Shown here: piece after piece, positions 15,388-24,654 of the stretch
Position numbering within the stretch: position 1 is the first letter of the stretch
Layout: each line of letters opens with the position of its first letter
NCBI GenBank assembly: GCA_040878185.1
Contig: JBBDMS010000002.1
Span: 1 to 43,171, forward strand
Source: JAWXBK01 sp040878185
Lineage (GTDB): Bacteria > Pseudomonadota > Alphaproteobacteria > Dongiales > Dongiaceae
Reading direction: 5' to 3'
DNA length: 43,171 nt
Translations under genes and position numbers: made by a program
Notes under the pieces: model-generated
The model's input: only the letters and a program-made list of their open reading frames with translations
Told to the model about the DNA's origin: nothing
The model's database searches: none

Positions 15388-17754
15388 TTACTCGGCCGCC
15401 GCGGCGGGCCGATTCTGCTGCGCGATGCGCCACACTTTTTCCGGGGTGGCCGGCATGTCGAGATGCATCACGCCGAGCGCATCGGTAATCGCGTTGATGA
15501 TGGCGGGCGGCGCTGCAATGGCGCCGGCTTCGCCGCATCCTTTGACCCCGAGCGGATTATGCGGGCAGGGGGTTTCGGTCATGCCGACTTTCAGACTCGG
15601 CAGGTCATCGGCCCGCGGCATGCAGTAATCCATGTAGGAGCCGGTGACGAGCTGGCCGCTGTCATTGTCGTACACGCAGCCTTCGAGCATCGCCTGGCCG
15701 ATACCCTGAGCGACGCCGCCATGAACCTGGCCCTCGACAATCAGCGGATTGATGACCTTTCCGAAATCGTCGATCGCCGTCCAGTTGACGATCACGGTGC
15801 GGCCGGTATCGGGGTCGACCTCCACCTCGCAGATATGAATGCCCGCCGGATACGTGAAGTTGGCGGGATCATAAAACGCCGTCTCGTCGAGACCGGGTTC
15901 GACGTCGGCAGGATAGTTATGCGGCACGTAGGCGGCGAACGCGATCTCGCCGATTGTTTTCACCTTGTCGGTGCCGGCGACCCGATATTCGCCGCCCTTG
16001 AATGTGATGTCGTCGATCGAAGCCTCGAGCAGATGGGCTGCGATCTTCTTGCCCTTCTCGATAATCTTGTCCGCGGCGCGGACGATCGCCGAACCGCCGA
16101 CCGCGATTGACCGCGAACCGTAAGTTCCCATACCGAACGGCACCAGCGCCGTGTCGCCATGCACGACGTCGATACTCTCATAGGGAATGCCGAGATGTTC
16201 GTGCACGACCTGGGCGAACGTGGTTTCGTGACCCTGGCCGTGCGAATGGCTGCCGGTGAGGATCTGACAGCTTCCGGTGGGATTGAGCCGGATCTGGGCC
16301 GATTCCCAGAGACCGACGCCGGCGCCGAGCGACCCGACGACCGCGGAAGGGGCGATACCGCAGGCCTCGATATAGGCCGAGACACCAATGCCGCGCAGCT
16401 TTCCGCGCTTGGCTGCCTCGGCGCGTCGGGTTTCGAAGCTGTTGTAATCCGACATCTTCAGGGCGGCATCGAGCGCCTGACCGTAATTGCCGGAATCGTA
16501 TTGCAGCGCGACCGGAGTCTGATACGGGAACTGGTCCGGCTTGATGAAGTTGCGGCGGCGAAGTTCCACCGGATTTATCTTCATCTCGCGCGCCGCGCAT
16601 TCGACGATGCGCTCGATGACATACGTCGCTTCCGGGCGACCTGCGCCGCGATAGGCATCGACCGGTGCGGTGTTCGTGAAGACGGCCTTCACGTTCGCGA
16701 AGATGACCGGTGTCGTGTACTGGCCGGCCAGCAGCGTGGCGTAAAGATAGGTCGGCACACAGGTCGCGAAGGTGGAGAGATAAGCGCCCATGTTGGCGAT
16801 CGTCTCGACCTTGAGAGCGAGGAACTTGCCGTCTTTGTCCATCGCCAGCTCGGCATGGGTCACGTGATCGCGGCCATGTGCGTCGCTGAGAAAGGATTCG
16901 CTTCGATCGGCAGTCCATTTGACGGGGCGGTCGATTTTTTTCGCCGCCCATGTGCAGACGACTTCCTCTGCATAGCAGAAGATCTTCGACCCGAAGCCGC
17001 CGCCGACATCGGGCGAAACGACCCGCATCTTGTGTTCCGGCACGCCCATGATGAAGGCGCAGAGGATCAGCCGCAGGACATGCGGGTTCTGGCTGGTCGA
17101 ATAGCAGGTGTAATGACCGGTGCCTGAATCGTATTCGCCGATCGCGGCGCGCGGTTCCATCGCATTGGGAATGAGGCGGTTGTTCACCAGATCGATCCTG
17201 GTGACGTGATGCGCATTCTTGATGATGCCGTCGACCGCCGCGCGGTCGCCGAGTTCCCAGTCGTAGCAAAGGTTGCCCGGTGCATCGTCATGCACGACCG
17301 CACCTTTCGTCGCCTTGGCTGTATCGATATTGGCTTGCAACACTTCGTAATCGACATCGACCTTTTCGGCCGCATCGCGTGCCTGCGCCTGCGTTTCGGC
17401 GATCACCACGGCGACATGATCGCCGACATAACGGACCTTGTCTTTCGCGAGAATGGGATGGGCGGGCGCCTTGTGCGGATCGCCGTTCTTGTCCTTGACG
17501 GTCCAGCCGCAGATCAGGCCGCCGAGCTTGTCGGCCGCAACGTCGCTGCCGGTGAAGATCGCGATCACGCCCGGCGCTTTTCGCGCGGCACTCGTGTCGA
17601 CCATCTTGACCCGGGCATGCGCGTGCGGCGATCGTACGAAGGCTGCATGAGCCTGGCCGGGCCGGTTCATGTCGTCGACATAGTGGCCCTTGCCGGTGAG
17701 GAAACGCTGGTCTTCAGAGCGGCGGACGGATGAACCGATTCCCTTCTCGCTCAT
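15388..17754 (-). CDS. coxL: molybdenum hydroxylase large subunit, form II CoxL-like
   Basis: A 788-residue molybdopterin-binding catalytic subunit of the xanthine oxidase/CO dehydrogenase family. Landmarks are HGQGHET (505-511, cofactor binding), GGGFGSK (251-257) and the catalytic glutamate Glu742 in GCGEAG. The active-site loop is AYRGAGR (367-373, encoded at 16636-16656), which defines form II; genuine CO dehydrogenases (form I) carry AYRCSFR with the copper-ligand cysteine. It lies 4 bp after coxS and before coxM, in the S-L-M order often seen for form II clusters. The substrate is therefore uncertain: CO, a purine-like compound or another aldehyde or heterocycle. Confidence 0.95.
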   Translation of the reverse strand: MSEKGIGSSVRRSEDQRFLTGKGHYVDDMNRPGQAHAAFVRSPHAHARVKMVDTSAARKAPGVIAIFTGSDVAADKLGGLICGWTVKDKNGDPHKAPAHPILAKDKVRYVGDHVAVVIAETQAQARDAAEKVDVDYEVLQANIDTAKATKGAVVHDDAPGNLCYDWELGDRAAVDGIIKNAHHVTRIDLVNNRLIPNAMEPRAAIGEYDSGTGHYTCYSTSQNPHVLRLILCAFIMGVPEHKMRVVSPDVGGGFGSKIFCYAEEVVCTWAAKKIDRPVKWTADRSESFLSDAHGRDHVTHAELAMDKDGKFLALKVETIANMGAYLSTFATCVPTYLYATLLAGQYTTPVIFANVKAVFTNTAPVDAYRGAGRPEATYVIERIVECAAREMKINPVELRRRNFIKPDQFPYQTPVALQYDSGNYGQALDAALKMSDYNSFETRRAEAAKRGKLRGIGVSAYIEACGIAPSAVVGSLGAGVGLWESAQIRLNPTGSCQILTGSHSHGQGHETTFAQVVHEHLGIPYESIDVVHGDTALVPFGMGTYGSRSIAVGGSAIVRAADKIIEKGKKIAAHLLEASIDDITFKGGEYRVAGTDKVKTIGEIAFAAYVPHNYPADVEPGLDETAFYDPANFTYPAGIHICEVEVDPDTGRTVIVNWTAIDDFGKVINPLIVEGQVHGGVAQGIGQAMLEGCVYDNDSGQLVTGSYMDYCMPRADDLPSLKVGMTETPCPHNPLGVKGCGEAGAIAAPPAIINAITDALGVMHLDMPATPEKVWRIAQQNRPAAAAE

Positions 17755-17758
17755 GACA

Positions 17759-18226
<468 letters not shown>

Positions 18227-18384
18227 GGCTTTCTCCTATGGTGCGGTTGCGGGTGCAGGCCCCGCTATTCCGCCGCAGTCTGCGATCGTCCGCCCCGTTG
18301 CAGGGTGAACGGTCTCCCCGCATCAGTGTCGATTGAGGCTCCGGCGAGGTCAAGAGAAACAGGGCCGCGCCGACGCGGTCGGCT

Positions 18385-19032
18385 TTAATCGGCGAGTTCG
18401 AACCACGCCAGCAGCAGGGCCACGACGACGACGAGCCCGCTGATCCATGCCCAGGGACTGAGGCCGCGGCGCGGCCCTTCTTCAGCGACCGTCCCGCCAT
18501 GTGCCGGCTCGATCGGCGCAATGTGTGCGCCCGGGATTGTCGGCGCTGTGGCCGCGGGCGTATCGGCGGGCGGCAAATGCTGCGCGGCGTCGCTGTTGGC
18601 AACGAGCTCGGAAAAACGGCCAAAGAATTCGTTTGCCGTCTTCTGGGCGGCGCCCTGCACCAAGCGCGACCCGATCTGCGCCATCTTGCCGCCGACAGAT
18701 GCGTCCGCCTTGTAGCGCAGCACTGTCGCGCCACCGTCCTCGTCCAGCGTGACCTGGGCGGTTCCCCGCGCGAAACCGGCCGCACCGCCCTGACCTTCGC
18801 CGGTAATCCGATAGCCCTTCGGCGGATCGAGATCGGAGAGCGTGACCTTGCCGGCGAACTTGGCCGAGACTGGCCCGATCTTGATCGCGACCTTGGCTGT
18901 CATTTCGGTGTCCGACACCTTGTCGAGCGATTCGCAGCCCGGAATCGCCGCCCGCAAGACATCGGGGTCGTTGAGCGCCTTCCAGACGACCGAGCGCGAT
19001 GCGGCAATGCGATATTCGCCTGTCAGGTCCAT
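18385..19032 (-). CDS. coxG: CoxG-like SRPBCC protein with C-terminal membrane anchor
   Basis: A 215-residue carbon monoxide dehydrogenase subunit G family protein. From the ATG at 19032 (AGAGGAAG ribosome binding site) it begins MDLTGEYRIAASR and has an SRPBCC/START-like domain to about residue 145 (WKALNDPDVLRAAIPGCESL, VLRYKADASVGGKMAQIGSR). A proline/alanine-rich linker follows, then a C-terminal transmembrane helix (WISGLVVVVALLLAWFEL). CoxG proteins tether CO dehydrogenase to the membrane and help pass electrons to quinone in some bacteria; the same role is inferred here. It is the first gene of the cox unit and is transcribed divergently from the mrp operon. Confidence 0.93.
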   Translation of the reverse strand: MDLTGEYRIAASRSVVWKALNDPDVLRAAIPGCESLDKVSDTEMTAKVAIKIGPVSAKFAGKVTLSDLDPPKGYRITGEGQGGAAGFARGTAQVTLDEDGGATVLRYKADASVGGKMAQIGSRLVQGAAQKTANEFFGRFSELVANSDAAQHLPPADTPAATAPTIPGAHIAPIEPAHGGTVAEEGPRRGLSPWAWISGLVVVVALLLAWFELAD

Positions 19033-19232
19033 GATGCTTCCTCTGTCAGCCAAGGCGGCACCGCAATCATAGCGGATGCGCCGCGGATGGCCATTCTTGT
19101 CGTCGGCCCGCGAAGTGCCGGTGGGCGGCGATTCGTGCGTCGGCCTGCGATGCTGCGCCGTGCAGCGTCGTGATTTGCTTGGCCCGGAGAAGCCGCTTCG
19201 GCATACTCGCCCGCGTTTGCCGGTCAGCGTGC

Positions 19233-19250
19233 GCGGCCCCACAGGGCCGC
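19233..19250 (+). promoter_or_regulatory. GC-rich hairpin in the mrp leader
   Basis: A 7-bp perfect stem GCGGCCC/GGGCCGC closes a CACA loop 35 bp upstream of the mrpE start, inside the 252-bp region shared by the divergent coxG and mrpE genes. It may shape the 5' untranslated region. I could not identify convincing promoter boxes in the rest of this gap. Confidence 0.3.
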
Positions 19251-19284
19251 CGACCGACATCGGAAAGGATCGTGGAGAATTCGG

Positions 19285-19767
19285 ATGCTCTCGGGACGCA
19301 CCGTCAGTCTGTTCCTCGTTCTTTACGGCACTTGGTTGCTTCTGTCGGGCATCTGGGAGCCGTTCCTGATGATTGTCGGTGTGATCGCCTGCTGTCTGGT
19401 CGTTGTGCTGGCGCATCGTATGGCCGTGATCGACGAGGAGGGTCACCCGATACATCTTGCGCTACGGGCACTGCTCTATGTTCCGTGGCTCTTCTGGCAG
19501 ATCGCGCTCTCGAACGTCGGCGTCGCACGCCGCGTCCTGTCGCCGCGATTGAACATCGATCCGGCGAGCGCCATGGTCCCGGCAAGCCAGCGGAGCAATG
19601 CGGGCCTCGTGGCCTTTGCCAATTCGATTACCCTGACGCCAGGCACCGTCAGCCTATCGGTCTATTCCGATCGCATTCATGTGCATGCATTGCACCGCGC
19701 TTCGCTCGATGAACTGTTGAACGGCGAGATGGATCGTCGCGTCCGGCGGATGGAGGGCGAGGTCTGA
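19285..19767 (+). CDS. mrpE: Mrp-type cation/proton antiporter subunit E
   Basis: A 160-residue MnhE/MrpE membrane protein, first gene of an antiporter operon. Two N-terminal transmembrane segments (TVSLFLVLYGTWLLLSG, FLMIVGVIACCLVVVLA) and a conserved LLYVPWLFWQIALSNVGVARRVLSP segment lead to the cytoplasmic domain with the signature SNAGLVAFANSITLTPGTVS. A GTGGAGAA ribosome binding site precedes the ATG. MrpE supports assembly and activity of the hetero-oligomeric antiporter in the inner membrane. The stop codon overlaps mrpF by one base (TGATG). Confidence 0.95.
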   Translation: MLSGRTVSLFLVLYGTWLLLSGIWEPFLMIVGVIACCLVVVLAHRMAVIDEEGHPIHLALRALLYVPWLFWQIALSNVGVARRVLSPRLNIDPASAMVPASQRSNAGLVAFANSITLTPGTVSLSVYSDRIHVHALHRASLDELLNGEMDRRVRRMEGEV

Positions 19768-20030
19768 TGTTTGGCACCGCCATCATCCTGATTCTAATCG
19801 CAACGGCGCTTGTACTGATCCGAGCCGTGCGCGGTCCGACGCCGTATGACCGTATTCTCGCGGTCAACGTTCTTGGCACAATGACCGTCATGCTGATCGC
19901 GCTCGCCGGGTTCCTGGTGGATCGTCCGGCGTTTCTCGATCTCTCGCTGGTCTACGCGCTGCTCAATTTCATCGGAACGCTGGCTGCGTTGAAATTCTTC
20001 AAGCACGGCTATCTGGGAGATGCGCCGTGA
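19767..20030 (+). CDS. mrpF: Mrp-type antiporter subunit F
   Basis: An 87-residue subunit with three transmembrane helices (IILILIATALVLIRAVRG, ILAVNVLGTMTVMLIALAGFL, LDLSLVYALLNFIGTLAALKFF). The GPTPYDRILAVNVLGT motif is characteristic of MrpF/MnhF, in which the conserved aspartate at the start of helix 2 is implicated in ion movement. It overlaps mrpE by one base and mrpG by four bases (GTGA), so translation is coupled through all three genes. Confidence 0.95.
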   Translation: MFGTAIILILIATALVLIRAVRGPTPYDRILAVNVLGTMTVMLIALAGFLVDRPAFLDLSLVYALLNFIGTLAALKFFKHGYLGDAP

Positions 20031-20368
20031 GCCTCGCACTCGACATTCTGAGCTGGACGATGATGTTTGGCGGTAGTTTTTTCATGGTCACGAGCGGTAT
20101 CGGCATGGTGCGCCTGCCCGACCTGTTTGCGCGCCTGCATAGTGCCGGCCTGGCCGATACCGGCGGGGCCGCGCTGCTGCTGCTCGGGATGATACTGCAG
20201 GCGGGCTTTACGCTCGTCACCGTGAAGCTGCTGCTGATCGGCCTGTTCATTTTCCTGACGGCCCCGGCGGCAAGCCATGCGGTCGCGCATGCCGCCCTGA
20301 TCGGCGGCCTTTTGGCAGACGATCCCGACGAGAACCGGCGATCCAACGACGAGGCGCCCCGGGGCTGA
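20027..20368 (+). CDS. mrpG: Mrp-type antiporter subunit G
   Basis: A 113-residue MnhG/MrpG subunit using a GTG start that overlaps the mrpF stop codon. Three transmembrane helices are visible, and the family motif IGMVRLPDLFARLHSAGLADTGG is exact in its core. The C-terminus is hydrophilic (DDPDENRRSNDEAPRG). It is part of the small-subunit block E-F-G of the antiporter. The next gene starts 4 bp downstream. Confidence 0.95.
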   Translation: MSLALDILSWTMMFGGSFFMVTSGIGMVRLPDLFARLHSAGLADTGGAALLLLGMILQAGFTLVTVKLLLIGLFIFLTAPAASHAVAHAALIGGLLADDPDENRRSNDEAPRG

Positions 20369-20372
20369 TTGC

Positions 20373-20915
20373 ATGGAACGCCTCATCGCCACCATCCCGA
20401 TTCTGCTTCTCATTGCGCTGGCACTGACCATCTTGCGACTGCGCAGTCTGCTCGCGATCGCGATCCTGAGCGGCGTCTATTCGCTGATGATGGCATTCGT
20501 CTTCACAGTTCTCGACGCGGTCGACGTCGCTTTCACGGAGGCATCGGTCGGGGCGGGGATCACGCTGACGCTGATGCTCGCCGTGATCTCCCAGACTACC
20601 CGCAACGAGGTTGCCAAGCCGCGCGATCGCCTGCGCGATGCGGCGGCGCTGGGCGTCGCGGTCATCGTGGGGTTCGCGCTCGTCTATGCGACGTTCGATA
20701 TGCCGATGCTGGGCGACGCGACCGCGGCCATTCATGCTCATGTCGCGCCCCGCTACATCGTGCAAGGCCCCGTGGAGACCGGTGTGCCGAACATGGTGAC
20801 GTCGATCCTCGCGAGCTATCGTGGCTATGACACGCTGGGCGAGGTGACAGTCATTTTTACCGCGGGAATCGGTGTGATCGCACTGCTCTGGCGCTGGCGG
20901 CGCGACGAGCGATGA
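20373..20915 (+). CDS. MrpA C-terminal-like (MbhD/MbhE, DUF4040) antiporter subunit
   Basis: A 180-residue membrane protein corresponding to the C-terminal region that is fused to MrpA in canonical Mrp systems, here a stand-alone gene. The MbhD-like part is RLRSLLAIAILSGVYSLMMAFVFTVLDAVDVAFTEASVGAGITLTLML (about 22-70); the MbhE-like part is SYRGYDTLGEVTVIFTAGIGVIALL (about 148-172). The acidic residues in AVDVAFTEASVG resemble those of the membrane-bound hydrogenase homologue. It sits between mrpG and mrpB with a 4-bp gap and a four-base overlap, as in multi-subunit antiporters with a split A subunit. Confidence 0.87.
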   Translation: MERLIATIPILLLIALALTILRLRSLLAIAILSGVYSLMMAFVFTVLDAVDVAFTEASVGAGITLTLMLAVISQTTRNEVAKPRDRLRDAAALGVAVIVGFALVYATFDMPMLGDATAAIHAHVAPRYIVQGPVETGVPNMVTSILASYRGYDTLGEVTVIFTAGIGVIALLWRWRRDER

Positions 20916-21334
20916 ATGAGCATCTGATCGTCCGTGTGGTGACCAAGATGCTGGTCCCGTTCGTGCTGTTGTTTGCGCTCTATGTGCAGATGCACGGCGA
21001 TTTCGGCCCCGGCGGCGGATTCCAGGCCGGGGTGATCTTTGCGGCTGCGTTCATCGTATATGCCATCGTCTTCGGTATCCGGCCAACCATCCGCGCAATG
21101 CCGGTCGGCGTTGTTGCGGCGATGGTATCGCTCGGTGTCATCCTCTATGCCGGCGTCGGATTTGCGGCGCTGCTGGCCGGCGGGTCGTTTCTCGATTACA
21201 GCGTGTTCGACCCGCATGATCCGGTGCGCGGGCAGCATCTCGGAATCCTGCTGGTCGAACTTGGTGTCGGCATCACCGTTTCGGGCGTGCTGATGGCGAT
21301 ATTCTTAACCTTTGCCGAGCGCTATTCCCGATGA
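20912..21334 (+). CDS. mrpB: Mrp-type antiporter subunit B
   Basis: A 140-residue MnhB-domain protein with four transmembrane segments. The motif YVQMHGDFGPGGGFQAGVIFAAAFIVYA is the family signature (HGxxxPGGGFQAG). It overlaps the upstream gene by four bases (ATGA) and mrpC by four bases, so stoichiometric translation is expected. No anomalies are seen. Confidence 0.95.
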   Translation: MNEHLIVRVVTKMLVPFVLLFALYVQMHGDFGPGGGFQAGVIFAAAFIVYAIVFGIRPTIRAMPVGVVAAMVSLGVILYAGVGFAALLAGGSFLDYSVFDPHDPVRGQHLGILLVELGVGITVSGVLMAIFLTFAERYSR

Positions 21335-21714
21335 TGGAGCTTTACGAATTTGTGATCGGGCATGCGATCCAGTGGGGTGCCGTCGCCCTGCTGGTCATCG
21401 GCCTCTACATCATGATGACCCGACACAATCTGATCAAGAAAGTCGTCGGGCTCAATATTTTTCAGACGGCCGTGTTCCTCGTTTACATCCAGATGAGTTA
21501 TGTGACCGGTGCAACAGCGCCGATCGCCAAAGCGGGGCAGACGCTCTATTCGAATCCGCTGCCGCATGTCCTCATCCTGACCGCCATCGTTGTATCGGTC
21601 TCGGTGTCGTCGCTCGCGCTGGCGCTGATCGTCCGCATTCGGGAATCCTACGGCTCAATCGAAGAGGACGAGATCGTCGACCTCGACGCCCCGAAGACCG
21701 ATGCGGTTGCTTGA
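21331..21714 (+). CDS. mrpC: Mrp-type antiporter subunit C (NuoK-like)
   Basis: A 127-residue NuoK/MnhC-like subunit with three transmembrane helices (IQWGAVALLVIGLYIMM, VVGLNIFQTAVFLVYIQMSY, PHVLILTAIVVSVSVSSLALAL). The LIKKVVGLNIFQTAVFL and NPLPHVLILTAIVVS motifs are typical of MrpC. The C-terminal tail is acidic (EEDEIVDLDAPKTD). The next gene, an MrpD-type pump, starts inside its last codons (14-base overlap). Confidence 0.95.
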   Translation: MMELYEFVIGHAIQWGAVALLVIGLYIMMTRHNLIKKVVGLNIFQTAVFLVYIQMSYVTGATAPIAKAGQTLYSNPLPHVLILTAIVVSVSVSSLALALIVRIRESYGSIEEDEIVDLDAPKTDAVA

Positions 21715-23179
21715 GCATCTTCCGGCTCTGATCGTTGCGGTGCCGATGATTGCGGCGCCGATCTGCGCTCTGCTGTTGCGGACGCGGGTTTCCTACTGGT
21801 TCGCGATTGGGGTCGCGTGGGTGACATTCGCGATGTCACTCGTCCTCATGGATCGCGTGCTGTCGGAAGGCGTTATCGTCTACGCGCTCGGCGGCTGGGC
21901 ACCACCCTGGGGCATCGTTTATGTCGTCGACCCGCTTAGCGCCATGATGCTGGTGCTGGTTTCGGGCATGGCCGCGATCATCATGCCGGGCACGCTGCTC
22001 GGCATCGGCAGCGAGGTGGTGCGGCGCGCCAAGCGCTTCTTTTTCGCGGTGGTGCTCCTGGTGCTGACCGGGATGCTCGGCATTGTCATCACCGGTGACG
22101 CTTTCAATCTTTATGTGTTTCTCGAGATCGCGTCGCTCGCGAGCTATGCGCTGGTCGCGATGGGATCGGATCGCCGGTCATTGCCGGCAGCGCTCAACTA
22201 TCTGATTCAGGGCACCATCGGCGCGACCTTCATCCTGATCGGGATCGGTTTGATCTACATGGTGACTGGCACGCTCAACATGGCCGACATGGCGGGCCGA
22301 CTGCAGGGGTTAGAGGACAGTCGGCCGCTGCAGGCGGCACTCGCCTTTATTCTCGTCGGCGCCGCGATCAAATTTGCCTTGTTTCCGGTGCATGCATGGC
22401 TGCCCAATGCCTACACCCATGCGCCTTCGATGGTGTCGGCCTTCTTCGGTGCGACCGCAACGAAACTTGGCGCCTATATCCTCATTCGCTTCATCTATTC
22501 CGTGTTCGGCGACGATTTCGCTTTCGGTCACATGGCGATCGCGTGGGTGCTGATCCCGGCCGGCATTGCCGGTGCGTTCATGGGTTCGCTGGTCGCGATC
22601 TGGCAGAACGATCTGAAGCGAATGCTGGCCTATTCCAGCATTGCGCAGGTCGGCTATATCGCGCTCGGCATCGGCCTCGACAACCAGGATGGATTGATCG
22701 GCGCGATCGTCCATATTTTCAATCACGGTCTGATGAAGGGCGCACTGTTTATGGTGATGGCGGCCGTCATCCTGCGGCTCGGCGGCGCGACCATGGCCGA
22801 GTTCCGCGGCCTTGGAAGACGCATGCCGCTGACGATGGCCTGCTTCGTCGTTGCCGGCCTGTCGCTGATCGGCGTGCCGCTGACGGTCGGCTTTATCAGC
22901 AAATGGTATCTGGTGCTGGGCGCGATCGAAGCGGGGCTGTGGCCGATCGCCGTTCTCGTGGTGGCGAGCTCGCTGCTTGCCATCGTCTATATGTGGCGTG
23001 TTATCGAGGTCGCCTATTTCGAGACGGCGACCGATACACATGCGATCAGAGAAGCGCCGTTGCAGCTTCTGCTGCCGACCGCGGCGTTGGCACTGCTTTG
23101 CGTACTGCTCGGTATCTCGACCGAATTCACCGTCGAGATCGCCTCGCGCGCGGTCGTGTTCCTGGATGTCGGCTTATGA
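21701..23179 (+). CDS. mrpD: MrpD-type proton-translocating antiporter subunit (first of three)
   Basis: A 492-residue NuoL/M/N-like membrane protein with about 14 transmembrane helices. The pump residues are present: Glu142 in the helix LYVFLEIASLASYALVAMG, Lys224 in IKFALFPVHAWLP and Lys255 in TATKLGAYIL. The broken-helix motif PVHAWLPNAYTHAPSMVSAFF is intact. Spacing (E to K 82 residues, K to K 31) matches the other two copies in this operon. It is the closest to canonical MrpD by position (directly after C). It overlaps mrpC and the next pump gene. Confidence 0.94.
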   Translation: MRLLEHLPALIVAVPMIAAPICALLLRTRVSYWFAIGVAWVTFAMSLVLMDRVLSEGVIVYALGGWAPPWGIVYVVDPLSAMMLVLVSGMAAIIMPGTLLGIGSEVVRRAKRFFFAVVLLVLTGMLGIVITGDAFNLYVFLEIASLASYALVAMGSDRRSLPAALNYLIQGTIGATFILIGIGLIYMVTGTLNMADMAGRLQGLEDSRPLQAALAFILVGAAIKFALFPVHAWLPNAYTHAPSMVSAFFGATATKLGAYILIRFIYSVFGDDFAFGHMAIAWVLIPAGIAGAFMGSLVAIWQNDLKRMLAYSSIAQVGYIALGIGLDNQDGLIGAIVHIFNHGLMKGALFMVMAAVILRLGGATMAEFRGLGRRMPLTMACFVVAGLSLIGVPLTVGFISKWYLVLGAIEAGLWPIAVLVVASSLLAIVYMWRVIEVAYFETATDTHAIREAPLQLLLPTAALALLCVLLGISTEFTVEIASRAVVFLDVGL

Positions 23180-24654
23180 GCGCGCTCGGTTCAAATGGCG
23201 GTTTTATGCTGCTGGCCGTTGCGATACCACTGTTCGGCGCCATCGCCATCGTGCTGCTGCGGCGCTGGCCGAATGTGCGCGAAGCCGCGACGCTCATTAC
23301 CGGTGTCGCTTTGTTCGTCGACGTTGCGCTGATTGCCTGCGCCCTGCAAAGCGGGCCTGTTTCGCGCCTCGTGCTGGCGGAGCCGATCGTCGGCCTGCCA
23401 CTCGAACTCGCGGTCGAACCGCTGGGGATGCTGTTTGCCTTGGTCGCGAGCGGGCTCTGGATCGTTACATCGATCTACGCGATTGGCTATATGCGCGCCC
23501 ATCATGAAATGAATCAGACGCGCTTCTATGCGTTCTTTGCGATTGCGATCGCCGCCACTATGGGCATCGCGTTGGCCGGCAATCTGCTCACATTGTTCGT
23601 GTTCTACGAGGCGCTGACCTTGTCAACCTTCCCGCTGGTTACCCATAGCGGCACCAGCGAAGCCAAACGCGCGGGCCGGACCTATCTGGGGATCCTGCTC
23701 GGCACCTCGATCGGTCTGTTTCTCGTCGCCATCGTCGGCACCTACGCGTTCGCCGGCACGCTTGAATTCCGATCCGGGGGCATTCTCGACGGTAAGGTGA
23801 CGGGTGGTGTCGCCGGCCTGCTCCTCGCGCTCTATGCCTTCGGTATCGGCAAGGCGGCGGTGATGCCGTTTCATCGCTGGCTGCCGGCGGCGATGGTGGC
23901 GCCCACGCCCGTCAGTGCCTTGCTCCATGCAGTGGCAGTCGTGAAGGCCGGCGTGTTCAGCTTGCTCAAGATCGTCACCTATATTTTCGGCTTCGACCTG
24001 GTGAGCGGGCTCGATGCGACGGTGGCCCTGCAGATCGCGGCTGCGTTCACCGTGATCGCCGCATCGCTGATCGCGATCACGCAGGACGATCTGAAGGCGC
24101 GGCTCGCTTATTCGACGGTGAGCCAGCTCTCCTACATTGTACTGGCTGCCCTGATCGCGGACCCGGCCGGGTTTCTCGGCGGCGGGCTGCATATCGCGAC
24201 CCATGCGTTCGGCAAGATCACGTTGTTCTTCTGCGCGGGCGCGATCCTGGTCGCGACGCACAAGACGCGGGTGAGCGAGCTGGACGGGTTGGGCCGCGCG
24301 ATGCCCTGGACGATGGCGGCGTTCCTGATCGGCAGCCTCAGCATCATCGGTCTGCCGCCCTTCGCCGGGCTGTGGAGCAAATTCTATCTCATCGAGGGTG
24401 CCTGGTTCGGCGGCAATGCCTGGCTGGTAGCGATCTTCGCGGTCAGCACGTTGCTGAACATTTTTTACTTGCTGCCGATTCCGTTTCGCGCCTTCTTCCG
24501 CCCGGCCGGCGGTCATGCGGCGGGCCCGGTCGCGCGTCGCGAGGTGCCGCTCACCTGTCTTGTTGCGATCGGGATCACGTCGCTTGGCTGCCTGGCGCTG
24601 TTCCTGTTTCCCGATCCGATCCTTGATCTGCTGAGCCGGGGAGGTGCGCCATGA
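23176..24654 (+). CDS. MrpD/NuoM-like proton-translocating antiporter subunit (second of three)
   Basis: A 492-residue pump subunit from the ATG at 23176, which overlaps the preceding stop codon (ATGA). Glu145 in FVFYEALTLSTFPLV, Lys226 in GIGKAAVMPFHRWLP and Lys257 in HAVAVVKAGVF mark the proton path. The FYEALTL motif resembles NuoM and hydrogenase-type subunits more than MrpD. No N-terminal extension or fused A domain is present. In canonical Mrp operons only MrpA and MrpD carry this fold, so this extra copy likely replaces the N-terminal part of MrpA or adds a third channel. Confidence 0.9.
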   Translation: MSALGSNGGFMLLAVAIPLFGAIAIVLLRRWPNVREAATLITGVALFVDVALIACALQSGPVSRLVLAEPIVGLPLELAVEPLGMLFALVASGLWIVTSIYAIGYMRAHHEMNQTRFYAFFAIAIAATMGIALAGNLLTLFVFYEALTLSTFPLVTHSGTSEAKRAGRTYLGILLGTSIGLFLVAIVGTYAFAGTLEFRSGGILDGKVTGGVAGLLLALYAFGIGKAAVMPFHRWLPAAMVAPTPVSALLHAVAVVKAGVFSLLKIVTYIFGFDLVSGLDATVALQIAAAFTVIAASLIAITQDDLKARLAYSTVSQLSYIVLAALIADPAGFLGGGLHIATHAFGKITLFFCAGAILVATHKTRVSELDGLGRAMPWTMAAFLIGSLSIIGLPPFAGLWSKFYLIEGAWFGGNAWLVAIFAVSTLLNIFYLLPIPFRAFFRPAGGHAAGPVARREVPLTCLVAIGITSLGCLALFLFPDPILDLLSRGGAP

